Part shown: one piece after another, positions 44,030 to 54,200 of the stretch
Layout of the letters: every line of letters starts with the position of its first letter
Position numbering within the stretch: position 1 is the stretch's first letter
DNA from: Pegoplata infirma
Lineage: Eukaryota; Arthropoda; Insecta; Diptera; Anthomyiidae
Assembly: GCA_963921195.1 (NCBI GenBank)
Contig: OY992536.1
Coordinates: forward strand, 177,266,995 to 177,330,994
Length of the DNA: 64,000 nt
Direction of reading: 5' to 3'
The notes under the pieces: model-generated
The model's database searches: none
Told to the model about the DNA's origin: nothing
The model's input: only the letters and a program-made list of their open reading frames with translations
Translations under genes and position numbers: made by a program

Positions 44030-44671
44030 GTAAGTGTTTACATTCAACGTTTAAAAATTGTGTAATACAAAACGAGAAAAGTAAGGTTGAGTGGGGGTTA
44101 GGGCGGAGCAAAAATGTGTGGAAAATATTTTTTTTTATTATTTCGATTAGTAGGAACAGTTGCCTTTTTTGGGCAATATTAACACAAATCAAGTAGAAAA
44201 TCCGAATACATGGGTGATTCATGAAAACCACGGTTGGAGCAGAAAAAACTGGAACTCAACAGTTGAGTTGTAGCATGTTTTTTCTTTTGTACCCGGTGAA
44301 AAATCTCAGATGTGATTTTTTTTTTTTATGTTGAACCAACACTCAGGGGATTTTTTTATTTTGAAATGCTTTTCGATTTTTTAAATTTTCAAAGTAACGA
44401 AATTTTTTTTTAGGTCCCAGACACAAACATTTTTTGGCAACTTTTTTTTCGATTTGTAGTAAAAAAATCATTGAAAAATGCTTTTAGGAACAAAAAAAAT
44501 ATTTAAATTTTCTAAGTCCTGAGAAAAATTCAAACATCATATATCAAGGCCCGTGTTGAAGTAAATGTCATAAATATGCAAATGTGTGAACATGTGTTTC
44601 AATACATTAGCGTGTATAATAAAAAATCAAGAAATATTGCTCCATATATGCATTCATATGAAGCTCATGTT

Positions 44672-44937
44672 GCTCACTTACTTGTATAGTGTCATAACTC
44701 AAAATATGTCGTTTTTGGGTAAACAATACAGAATAGTTTGTTATATCCTGCTTTATATTGTGTCAAAAATTCATATTAATATCTTTTATACTCACCCTTT
44801 GAGAAGAGAACACACCATTATAACATTTTCTACTCACGGGCCTTTTGCAACGTAAACCAAGTTTCAATTGTAAACTTTAAACAGGTTTTCTGTAAAATCA
44901 AACATTTTGAGTTATGACACTATACAAGTAAATGAGC
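44672..44937. mobile_element. 266-bp MITE in intron 2
   Basis: GCTCACTTACTTGTATAGTG at the left and CACTATACAAGTAAATGAGC at the right; the arms continue through TCATAACTCAAAA. No TSD resolved. Confidence 0.7.
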
Positions 44938-44951
44938 GATGTGTTCATATA

Positions 44952-45975
44952 TAACTGTCAAACCTGGTTATAACAAACTCGGAGGGACCAGTAAAAATAG
45001 TTCGTTATAAGCGAAGTCAGCTCTAAATCAGAGATTCGAAGAATGAAATCCTTTTCGAATGAATTCTCAAAAAAATCAACAATGAATGCAGTCCTTGGAA
45101 TTCATTCGATTGAATGGAAAAAAATGAAGTCATTCGATTTCTTGTTCATTCGATTTAGAAAAATCGAATGCATTCGATTTTTTATAATTCCAATGCGAAT
45201 GCAATCGATTTTTTAAATAGATAGACCAAACCGGACCCAAATTTTGGTCCATAGTATCGCTGACTCTCTTTACATACGATGGCCCTAATGGGCCCTAATT
45301 TTGAATCCAAAAAAATTGGTGTTCCCGAAAATTTTAAAAATGCACATATCAACTGCCTACACGACAAAAAGTGTGAAGAGTGTTGGCGATACTATGGACA
45401 ACAAATTGGCTCCGTTTTGCTCTATCTTGGTTAGTTTTTTAAGTTTTTTATGCAATGAATGAATAAGACATTCGATTTTTCAAATTGAATGAAAAGAAAA
45501 TCGATTGCATTCGCAAGTAAATGCATTCGATTTTGAAAAGTAGAATGAAAAAAATTCGAATGCTTTCGATTTTTGAAAGTCGAATGAAATTTAAATCGAA
45601 TGCATTCGCTATTTATAAATCGAATGAGTCTAAAGTGAATTCATTCAATTCGCTAAAATGTGATTTGGGAATGCAATCAATAAATTTTCATTCAGAATGC
45701 CAAATCGAATTAAGGAATGAAATCCTTCGAAGCTCTGCTTTAAATATTGTTTGAAAACCATGATTGCCGCACATTAAAAAATATTTATGTGCGTTCGTTA
45801 TAAAACGGTAAATACACATGCAATTGTATTTGTGGGACCATAATAAGCAGTTCGTTTTAACCGAGGATTCGTTATAAAAGAAGTGCTTACAATTAGTGTG
45901 AAAATTGATGCCAAAACGTCGGGACTTTAAAATTAGTTCGTTAAAACCGAGAATTCGTTATAATTTTACAATAGA
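44952..45975. mobile_element. pogo/Tigger-like MITE remnant with nested hAT-like element
   Basis: AAACCTGGTTATAACAAACT and GGGACCAG at the left, and GTTCGTTAAAACCGAGAATT at the right, resemble the 'GTTATAACGAAC..GGGACC' ends typical of pogo/Tigger-type elements. The right end is worn. Confidence 0.5.
45029..45737. mobile_element. hAT-like element nested in the Tigger-like remnant
   Basis: CAGAGATTCGAAG and CTTCGAAGCTCTG ends. Flanks CTCTAAAT (45021-45028) and CTTTAAAT (45738-45745) match at seven of eight bases. The interior is tandem-like CGAATGCATTCGATTTT plus a fragment of MITE family B (about 45215-45440). Open frames here follow the repeat. Confidence 0.65.
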
Positions 45976-46452
45976 AAAAGCGTCAGATTTTAAGCATTTT
46001 TTGTATACAAAAAGTCTCAGCTTGTGTCTAAGATTCTGAGACATTTTTCCTATACACACAGTCTCAGATTTTGAAATAGATTTCCTTAAGAAAAAGTCGT
46101 TGATTTTGATACATTTTTCATAAAAATGTTTCAGATTCTGAGACATTTTCGTAGATTCTGAGAAAAATTATTAGTTTCAAAGACATTATTCCTATAAAAA
46201 GTTTTCAGATTCTGAAACATTCTTCATATAGAAAAGCCTCAAATTCTGAAACATTTTTTATATAAAAAGTCTCAAATTCTGCGATATTTTTTCTATAGAA
46301 AAAGTCGTAGATTCTGAGACATTTTTTCTATAGAAAAAGTCTTAAATTCTGAAACATTTTTTCTATAGAAAAAGTCGCAGATTCTGAAACATTTTTCCTA
46401 TAAAAAAAAGTCTCAGATTTTGAAACATTTTTTCTAGAAAAAAAAAATCTCA

Positions 46453-47335
46453 CACTCAGAAAATTATGTAAGTTACTCAGACATGGGCGTTTATGATTAC
46501 AATTGTGTAATTGATTACAGTTTCAATTACAATTACATGTAATTAGTAATTGAGTTTTTTCAATTACAATTACAATTACAAGTAAAATTGAAAATTTTCA
46601 ATTACTAATTACATCTAATTGTAATTGAAACTGTAATCAATTACATAATGTAATCATTAACGCCCATGTCTGTAACTTACCCTAAAGTGCCCCTAGGGGA
46701 GCCAAATGTATGACCGACCTTTCATGTAATTGTAATTGAAACTGTAATCAATTACACAACGTAATCATTAACGCCCATGTCTGAAGTTACTACATGTTAG
46801 TTATTTGTATATTTTACAGTAGTTAGTTGTTTTCAACTACAAAGTCAGTTGTTTTTGTATGAAAAATATCAAACAACTATTTCTAGTTATTTTAAGTCGT
46901 TTTTTTGAACAACTAATAAAAAAGTACTGTGATGTAGTAACAGTTATTTAAAGTAGTTAATTTTATTTATTTTATCTCTGAAAAGTTTTAAAGTTTTTTT
47001 TCCAAAAAAAAAAAAATTTCGTTATTTTTATTTTTCACAACTTTTTTTAAAAAAAAAAAACTTGGAAAAAATTTGGTCTTCAATTTTTTTTCTGAAAAAT
47101 GTTTTGAAAAAAAAAATTATATATTGATTTTTTTATTTTTACTACATTTTAGTTGTTTTGACTACAAATGTAAGTAGTTTTTACTACATAAGTAAGTCAG
47201 TTGTTTTTTGTCAGTTAAAATAACTAACATTGTTAGTTGATTTAACTGAAAAAGTAGTTGACCCCAAAACAACTTACAAAGTAGTTATTTTAACTGACAT
47301 TTTCAGTTGATTTTACTAACATAATTTTTTAAGTG
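46453..47335. mobile_element. CACTCA MITE family C, copy 4
   Basis: CACTCAGAAAATTATGTAAG to CATAATTTTTTAAGTG. CA duplicated at 46451-46452 and 47336-47337, inside the repeat phrase TCTCAGATTC. It hosts a hAT-like MITE (46478-46783). Confidence 0.8.
46478..46783. mobile_element. 306-bp hAT-like MITE
   Basis: CAGACATGGGCGTTTATGAT and ATCATTAACGCCCATGTCTG. Perfect 8-bp duplication AAGTTACT at 46470-46477 and 46784-46791. A partial second right end (…AACGCCCATGTCTG) sits inside at about 46671. Interior is AATTACAATTACA-like. Confidence 0.85.
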
Positions 47336-47664
47336 CAGATTCGGAGAAATTTTTTTCTAAAAAAAAGTTTCTACTTTTGAAACATTTTTTTTTTAATAAA
47401 AAATGTTTTAGATTGCAAATAGCTTCGATTTTTAACATTGAAAAGATCTCTTATTCTGAGAAAGTTTTTATATAGCAAATTATTTTAGATTCAGGGACAT
47501 TTTCCTAAAGAAAAAGTCTAATATTTTGAGAAAAAGACTCATATTTTGAGACATTATACCAATAGAAAAAGTTTAAGATTCTGAGACATTTTTTTTAAGA
47601 CAAAGTCTCAAAGAATGTTTTTCTATTAAAAAAGTCTTAATTAATATCAGATTTTTCAACTAAC

Positions 47665-47727
47665 GTCTCGTTGTAGCATCGTCTCGTTGTAGAGAAATCG
47701 ACCAAGGGTTCTGGCGGGACTCGAACC
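47665..47727 (-). other. tRNA-derived SINE-like fragment, copy 2
   Basis: The minus strand carries GGGTTCGAGTCCC (a full B-box), then CCTTGGTCGATTTC and CAACGAGACGA, as at 4775-4850. Box A is missing; an adjacent MITE interrupts the 5' side. Confidence 0.45.
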
Positions 47728-47729
47728 CA

Positions 47730-48900
47730 CACTTAGAAAATTATTGCGGTTACTACATGCTGGTCATTTGTGTAGTAAGTAGTAGTTGTTGTTTTCAACT
47801 ACAACTTCAGTTGTTTTTGGGTAAAAAATCTCAAACAACTGTTTTTTGTAGTCGTTTTAAAAAATAAATACAAAAAATTACTACATTGTAGTAACAGCTG
47901 TTTTATGTAGTTTTTTTTAGTCTAAAAAAAACTTATAATTTTCTAGAAATTTTTAGAAAAACGGATGTGTTGAACACCGAACGAAATATGGCAGTAATAT
48001 TAACGAAAAAGCATGTTAATTTGACGAAAGAACAATCATTATACAGCTAACAAAACAGGGGTGTTGATTTGAATAAATTTTCGTTAATTTATATTTGAGA
48101 TAAATTTGACGAAATTTTGTCAAATTAACAGAATTATTTTCGTCAATTTGAATAAAATAATTCTGTTGATTTGACAAAATTTCGTCAATTTAACACAATG
48201 AATTCCCTTGTAAATATGTACATTACCTAAAAAAAAAATTAATAAATGAAAATTAATTGTTTGTAAATTAATTATTATTATATTAATCATAACTTACGTG
48301 AATTTTTGCAACATTTTTGATGCCACCAATAATATGGCATAAAAACTAGTATCTTAAGGCAATTAAAAAAAAATAATTTTTCACAAAACGAAATGTTTTT
48401 AATGACGCTTGCTCAAAGAAAAAAAAATGGCGTCAAGCAAATAATTTTAGTCAATTTGATCAAATTTTATCAACTTTACACACCCTATAGTGTTTTAGTC
48501 AATTTGAAGAAATTTCGTTAATTTTACCTCTTCAGAGTATGTAGATTTGACGAAATTTCGTTAATTTGAATAAAATTTGTAGAATCTTAAAAAAAAAATT
48601 GACAAAATTTTGTTAAAGATCAACAAAATTTTTTTGTTGATTTTACCTACTCGATTTCAGATGCAGCAGGAATTATTTCCAAATAATATTAACCGTTTTT
48701 TAAGTTTAAGAGAAAATTCAGACAATTTGAGTTACAGTAAAAATAACTAACTGTAATTTGAAGTAGTTTTTACCGTTTTTTTGTAGTTGTTAATTGATAG
48801 TTAAAAACAACAACAATTTTTGGTTGATTTTATTTTTTTAATTTTTAAATTTAAAATGGTGTAACTTTTGACTAAAACAAGATATCGCTTAGTTGTTTTG
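47730..48900. mobile_element. Diverged family C-like MITE with an inserted repeat
   Basis: CACTTAGAAAATTATTGCGG and the AGTTGTTxTTTTCAACTAC pattern mark an old family C relative. From about 47960 to 48660 a block rich in ACGAAATTTCGTCAATTT palindromes interrupts it. The right terminus is not clear. Confidence 0.5.
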
Positions 48901-48949
48901 TTTTGAAAATATTAAAAATCTATCTAGTTTTCAAACAAAATTAGTTTGA

Positions 48950-50190
48950 AACAAGTAAGAAAGTGATAGTCGGTCAAGACCGACCATATGATACCCTACA
49001 CCCGTATTTTCCGGAAAATGGGTTACAACAAAAATAATTATTTCTCAGAAATAATTAATATGGACTCAAACCGAAATAAATAAAAACTTCAGTTATAAAA
49101 TATAAAGTCCAACAATATATAAAACAGAATTAAAAACTCAACTCATAAGGTACAATGCAATTTAGTAATATTTCTAAGAATTAGAAATACGAAATATAAA
49201 TTCAAACCTAACGGACATTTTTCAAGACTTGAAAAGTCCTACTAAGGGTTTCAACTCTGAGAAAATCTACTACAGTGTAAGAAATTACAACTGTGTTGGA
49301 AAAAGTTAAAAATAGATTCATTAAGTTCGTGCTAAACGTAACATATGGGTAATGAAATGTGATATAATTCCCGTTCGCTTTTTCACCTTAATGTACGTTT
49401 AAATAGCTGATCTTAATCTTACACATCTTCAGTGACAATCGAAGAGTGCTGACGAAGGAAGGGTGGCTTCTTCCGAAAGCTGTCGACATCTCCACTTAGC
49501 CTGTGTTGTCAATTATTTTTTTCAGGTTTTCTCATTGTACAACAAAAATAATTATTTCTCAGAAATAATTAATATGGACTCAAACCGAAATAAATAAAAA
49601 CTTCAATTTTTTTAATATATTTTTTAATTTTTTTTTAATTAATGTAACATTATTTTAATTATTAAAAAAATTAAAAGGCTTATTGATGAAATTTTTTTCT
49701 ACGAATAACATTCATTAGTTCTATGAAATTTTTCTATGAATCTAACAAAATCTATGAATAAAATTCTATGAAATATTTCACAATACTAATGAATATTCAT
49801 TTAGCCAATGAATTGTGCTACCGAGACCAAAAAACCGTTAATTTGCACAAAAATGAAATTTATAAGATTTTATTAATCCAAATTATTGATAAAACCAACA
49901 TTTCGTTGAAATTTCCTTTTTTTTAAAGCCTCGTTTTTTTTAAAGCCTCTACTGTATCGTGTAAAACATTTCAAGACATTTGAGGGATATGTCTTGTTTT
50001 CACCAGTCACGGGATTTCGGATGGATACAAATTTAGTTTACGAATGTTTTCTACACTAACAAAAGATGTAACCAAATTATAGTACTATTCGTTCCATGTT
50101 GGAACTGGGGACCACTTTTTCGGCAAACACTGGTGTAGGGTATTTATTATATGGACGGTCTTCACCGACTATAATTTTCATACTTGTTTT
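48950..50190. mobile_element. Helentron/DINE-like element with two outward 3'-type ends
   Basis: Left AAACAAGTAAG followed by the hairpin GGTCAAGACC and ATACCCTACACC. Right GGTGTAGGGTATTTATTATA, a degenerate GGACGGTCTTCACC hairpin, and ATACTTGTTTTT. The ends are inverted copies of one terminus. A 68-bp direct repeat lies inside. No Rep/helicase. Confidence 0.6.
49024..49605. repeat. Identical 68-bp direct repeats bracketing 446 bp
   Basis: The segment beginning TACAACAAAAATAATTATTT and ending AATAAATAAAAACTTCA occurs at 49024-49091 and 49538-49605 without a visible difference. The 446-bp spacer is unique in this window. It could be a very long target duplication or a recombination product. 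Confidence 0.85.
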
Positions 50191-50215
50191 TTTTTCCTAT
50201 AGAAAAATTCTTTAA

Positions 50216-50342
50216 GGAAGGATTACTCAATGAAAATTTAGCTACTAACTGCCGATTAAACAGAGCCTTATGTCAAAATTTGTATGAAAAAGTTAAATTT
50301 AACGGAAAGTTATTTTATAACGGAGCATTGAGTAATCCAGCC
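50216..50342. mobile_element. MITE family H, copy 2 (127 bp, inverted)
   Basis: GGAAGGATTACTCAATG to ATTGAGTAATCCAGCC, TAA at 50213-50215 and 50343-50345. It is 44 bases upstream of exon 3 and so close to the branch-point region. Confidence 0.8.
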
Positions 50343-50386
50343 TAATTTGAAAATATATTAATTAATTTTATTAATTATAATTTCAG

Positions 50387-50932
50387 ATCATTTATACAGC
50401 CCGCAATCCTAAAGATCTTTGTGTTTCCTTTTTTCATTATTGCAAGCTCATGCATGGTTTACGGGGTTCATTTGAAGATTTCTTAGATCTATTTATAAAT
50501 GAACACACTCCAATCGGTTCATACTGGAAACATGTTTTACCTTTTTGGAAACGCAGTACTGATCCTAATGTTTTATTTTTGAAATATGAAGACATGAAGC
50601 GAGACTTACCAGCAGTTGTACGTAAATGTGCAAATTTCTTAAAAATAGATTATCAAATAACCGAAGAGAATATGAAACGTATTTGTGAACATTTGAAATT
50701 TGATAAAATGCAATCGAATCCTGCTGTCAATTTGGAGCCCATCCTTTTTCATACTGATGCTAATGGCAATAATGGTGACGAGTTAACGTGCCAGGAGGAG
50801 GGAATTAAATTTATACGTAAAGGCCAAATAGGCGATTGGAAAAATTACATATCTGCTGAGATGTCAGAACGTTTTGATGAGTGGATTGTACAAAATTCAC
50901 GAGGTAGTGGTTTAAATTTTGATTATGAATAA
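50387..50932 (+). CDS. Cytosolic sulfotransferase, exon 3
   Basis: 546 bases including the TAA stop, phase 0, acceptor AATTTCAG at 50386. Residues 151-170 read 'IIYTARNPKDLCVSFFHYCK', the 3'-phosphate-binding strand and helix (Arg156, Ser164). 'PNVLFLKYEDMKRDL' is the conserved central helix entry. 'RKGQIGDWKN' (294-303) is the signature RKGxxGDWKN PAPS-binding and dimer-adjacent motif. No frameshift or missing key residue was found, so the gene looks functional despite its repeat-laden intron. Confidence 0.95.
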   Translation: MIYTARNPKDLCVSFFHYCKLMHGLRGSFEDFLDLFINEHTPIGSYWKHVLPFWKRSTDPNVLFLKYEDMKRDLPAVVRKCANFLKIDYQITEENMKRICEHLKFDKMQSNPAVNLEPILFHTDANGNNGDELTCQEEGIKFIRKGQIGDWKNYISAEMSERFDEWIVQNSRGSGLNFDYE

Positions 50933-51289
50933 TACGGTTAACATATCTGTAATTCGTGAATAATAATAATAACAATAATAATAATAATAAAAATTTGGGA
51001 CTCCAAATCAAGAGTTTCTACTGCAACTGTTCCTAGTTTATAATTTTGGTGAATGACCAAAGAAAATTCAACGACTTGGTCTAGGATTTCAGCTTTCCGA
51101 AAAGCAGCAGAAGTCATAAAGGAGCCAAACGACACCTAAGGCTTCGCTGGCTAAAGGTGTTATTCTAGGAATTCTCTTAGAATCCACTCAGACTGGAGTG
51201 CTTAAAACGAGCATGAAATTAAGAAAATCTGTTAGATCGGGGAATCAAAATCTAAATTCTAAGGTAATAACTAATGACATTAAAAGTCA
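50933..51289 (+). other. Sulfotransferase 3' UTR and downstream region
   Basis: An (AAT)n microsatellite (about 50959-50990) contains a possible poly-A signal AATAAA at 50986-50991, 54 bases after the stop. The stretch to 51289 has no recognised feature. Confidence 0.5.
50986..50991 (+). terminator. Candidate poly-A signal of the sulfotransferase
   Basis: AATAAA at the end of an (AAT)n microsatellite, 54 bases after the stop codon. It is the first canonical signal downstream, but AT-rich sequence makes chance matches likely. Confidence 0.4.
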
Positions 51290-54200
51290 AACAATATCAG
51301 AGAAATTTTATTTAGAAAAATTGTCTTTGAGAAATTTTCAATAGAAGCATAGTCCTTCATAATTTTTCTATAGAAGAATTTTTTTATAGAAAAATTTCCC
51401 TCAGAAATTTTCTAAAGAATAATTGTCTTTGAGAATTTTTCTATGGAAAATTGTCTTTTAAAAATGTTCTATAGAAAAATTGTCTCTAAGAAATTTTCTA
51501 TAGAATAATTGTCTTTGAGAATTTTTCTATGGAAAATTGTCTTTCAAAAATTTTTTTATAGAAAAATATCTCTCAGAAATTTTCTATAGAAAAATTTTCT
51601 TTCAGAAATATTCTATAGAATAATTGCCTTTGAGAATTTTTCTATGGAAAATTGTCTTTCAGAAGTTTTCTAAAGAAAAATTGCGTTTGAGAAAGTTTCC
51701 ATAGAAAAATTGTCTTTCAGAATTTTTTTATAGAAAACCTGTCTTTCAGAAATTTTATATAGAAAAATTGTCTTTGAAAAAGATTCTGTAGAAAAATTGT
51801 CTTTGAAAAAGTTTCTGTAGGAAAATTGTCTTTGAATAATCTTCTGTGGAAAAATTGTCATTAAGAAATTTTCTATAGAAAAATTGTCTTTGAGAAATTC
51901 TCTATAGAAAAATTGTCTTTATGAAATTTTCTATAGAAAAATTGTCTTTTTTAAATTTTCTATAGAAAAATTGTCTTTAAAAGATTTTCTATAGAAAATT
52001 TATTTTTAAAAAACCTTTTATGGAAAAGTTGTCTTTAAAAAAGTTTCTGTAGAAAAAATGTCGGTGCGAAATTTTCTCAAAAAAAAAAATTGCCTTTCAG
52101 AAATTTTCTATGGAAAAATTATCTTTAAGAAATTTTCTATAAAACAATTGTCTTTAAAAAATTTTCTGTTAAAGAATTATCTTTGAGAAATTTTTTGTAG
52201 AAAAATTGTCTTTGAAAAAGTTACTGTAGAAAAATTAGCTTTGAAAAAGTTTCTGTAGAAAAAATGTCTATAAGAAATGTTCTATAGAAAAATTGCCTTT
52301 CAGAAATTTTCTATGGAAAAAGTATCGTTGTAAAATTTTTTAAAGAAAAATTATCTTTAAAAAATTTTCTATTAAAGAATTTTTAAAAAATTTTCTATTA
52401 AAGAATTATCTTTGAGAAATTTTCTATAGAAAAATTGGCTTTATGAAAGTTTCTGTAGAAAAATTGTCTTTGATAAATTGTCAATAAAAAAATTGTCTTT
52501 AAAAAATGTTCTATAGAAAAATTGTCTTTCAAAAAATTTCTATAGGAAAATTATCTTTTAGAAATTTTCTATCGAAAAATTTTCTTCCAGAAATTTTCTA
52601 TCGAAAAATTTTCTTTCAGAAATTTTCTATAGAAGAATTGTCTTTCAGAAAGTTTCTATAGAAAAATTGTCTTTTTTTTATAGAAGAATTGTCTTTGAGA
52701 AAATTTCTATAGAAATGAAATCTTCTATAAAAAATTGTCTTTGAGGCAGTTTCTATAGAAGAATTGTCTTTGAGAAATTGTCTATAGAAAAATTGTCTGT
52801 TAGAAACTTTCTATAGAAAACCTGTCTTTCAGAAACTTCATATAGAAAAATTGTCTTCGAAAAAGTTTCTGTAGAAAAATTGTCTTTGAAAAAGTTCTGT
52901 AGAAAAATTGTCTTTGAATAAGTTTCTGTAGAAAAAATGCCTGAGAAATTTTCTATAGAAAAATTGTCTTTGAGAAATTTTCTATAGAAAAATTGCCTTT
53001 CAGAAATTTTCTATGGAAAAATTGTCTTTGTGAATTTTTCTATAGAAAAATTATTTTTAAAAAATTTTCTATTAAAGATTGGTCTTTGAGAAATTTTCTG
53101 TAGAAAAATTGTCTTTGAAAAAGTTTCTGTAGAAAAATTTGCTTTGAAAAAGTATCTGTAGAAAAAATGTCTTTAGGAAATTTTCTATAGAAAAATTGTC
53201 TTTGAGAAATTTTCTATAGAAAAATTGACGTTCAGAAATTTTCTATGGAAAAATTATCTTTGTGAAATTTTCTATAGAAAAATTATCTTTAAAAAATTTT
53301 CTATTAAAGAATTGTCTTTGAGAAATTTTCTGTAGAATAATTGTCTTTGGAAAATTTTCTATAGAAAAATTATTTTTAAAAAGTTTTCTATTAAAGAATT
53401 ATATTTAAAAAATTTTCTATAGAAAAATTGTCTTTGAGAAAGCTTCTGTAGAAAAAATGACTTTGAGAAATTGTCTATAAAAAAATTGTCCTTAAAAAAT
53501 TTTCTATAGAAAAATTGTCTTTCAAAAATTTTCTATAGAAAAATTATCTTTCAGAAATTTTCTATAGAATAATTGTCTTTCAGAAAGTTTCTATAGAAAA
53601 ATTGTCTTTCATTAAATTTTCTATAGAAGAATAGTCATTGAGAAAATTTCTATAGAAGAATTGTCCTTCAGAAATTTTCTGTAGAAAAACTGTCTCTCAG
53701 AAATTTTCTATAAAAAATTGTCTTTGAGGCAGTTTCCATAGAAGAATTGTCTTTGAGAAATTGTCTATAGAAAAATTGTCTGTTAGAAATTTTCTATAGA
53801 AAACCTGTCTTTCAGAATTTTTTTAAAGAAAAATTGTCTGTTAAAAATTTCTATAGAAAATTTGTATTTTGGAAATTTTCTACTGAAAAATTGTCTTTGA
53901 GAAAGTTTCTATAGAAAACTTTTCTTCCAGAAATTTTCTATAGAAAAATTGTCTTTCAGAAATTTTCTATAGAAAAATTGTGTTTCAGAAAGTTTCTATA
54001 GAAAATTTCTAAAAGACAAATTTTCTATAGAAATTTCTAGCAGACAAATTTTCTTTAAAAAAATTCTGAAAGACAGGTTTTCTATAGAAAATTTCTAACA
54101 GACAATTTTTCTATAGACAATTTCTTAAAGGCAATTCTTCTATAGAAACTGCCTCGAAGTTTCTGTAGAAAAAATGTCTTTGAGAAATTGTCTATAAAAA

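Larger units (their letters stand above)
45964..47640. repeat. 35-bp minisatellite, intronic array
   Basis: Units of the TCTCAGATTCTGAGACATTTTT and CTATAGAAAAAG type (given in two parts) at 45964-46452, continuing at 47336-47640 after a family C MITE. Same unit family as at 7430 and 28380. Confidence 0.75.
44030..50386 (+). other. Sulfotransferase intron 2 (6.36 kb)
   Basis: GTAAGT...TTTCAG intron holding mobile elements and minisatellite, listed separately. The part at 44041-44660 is AT-rich with one fragment (about 44250-44285, ACTCAACAGTTGAG) related to the element at 2045-2426, and no gene. Confidence 0.85.

Noticed and set aside
49024..49605. LTR retrotransposon with 68-bp LTRs
   Set aside because: The repeats lack TG..CA ends, and there is no primer-binding site, polypurine tract or gag/pol sequence between them.
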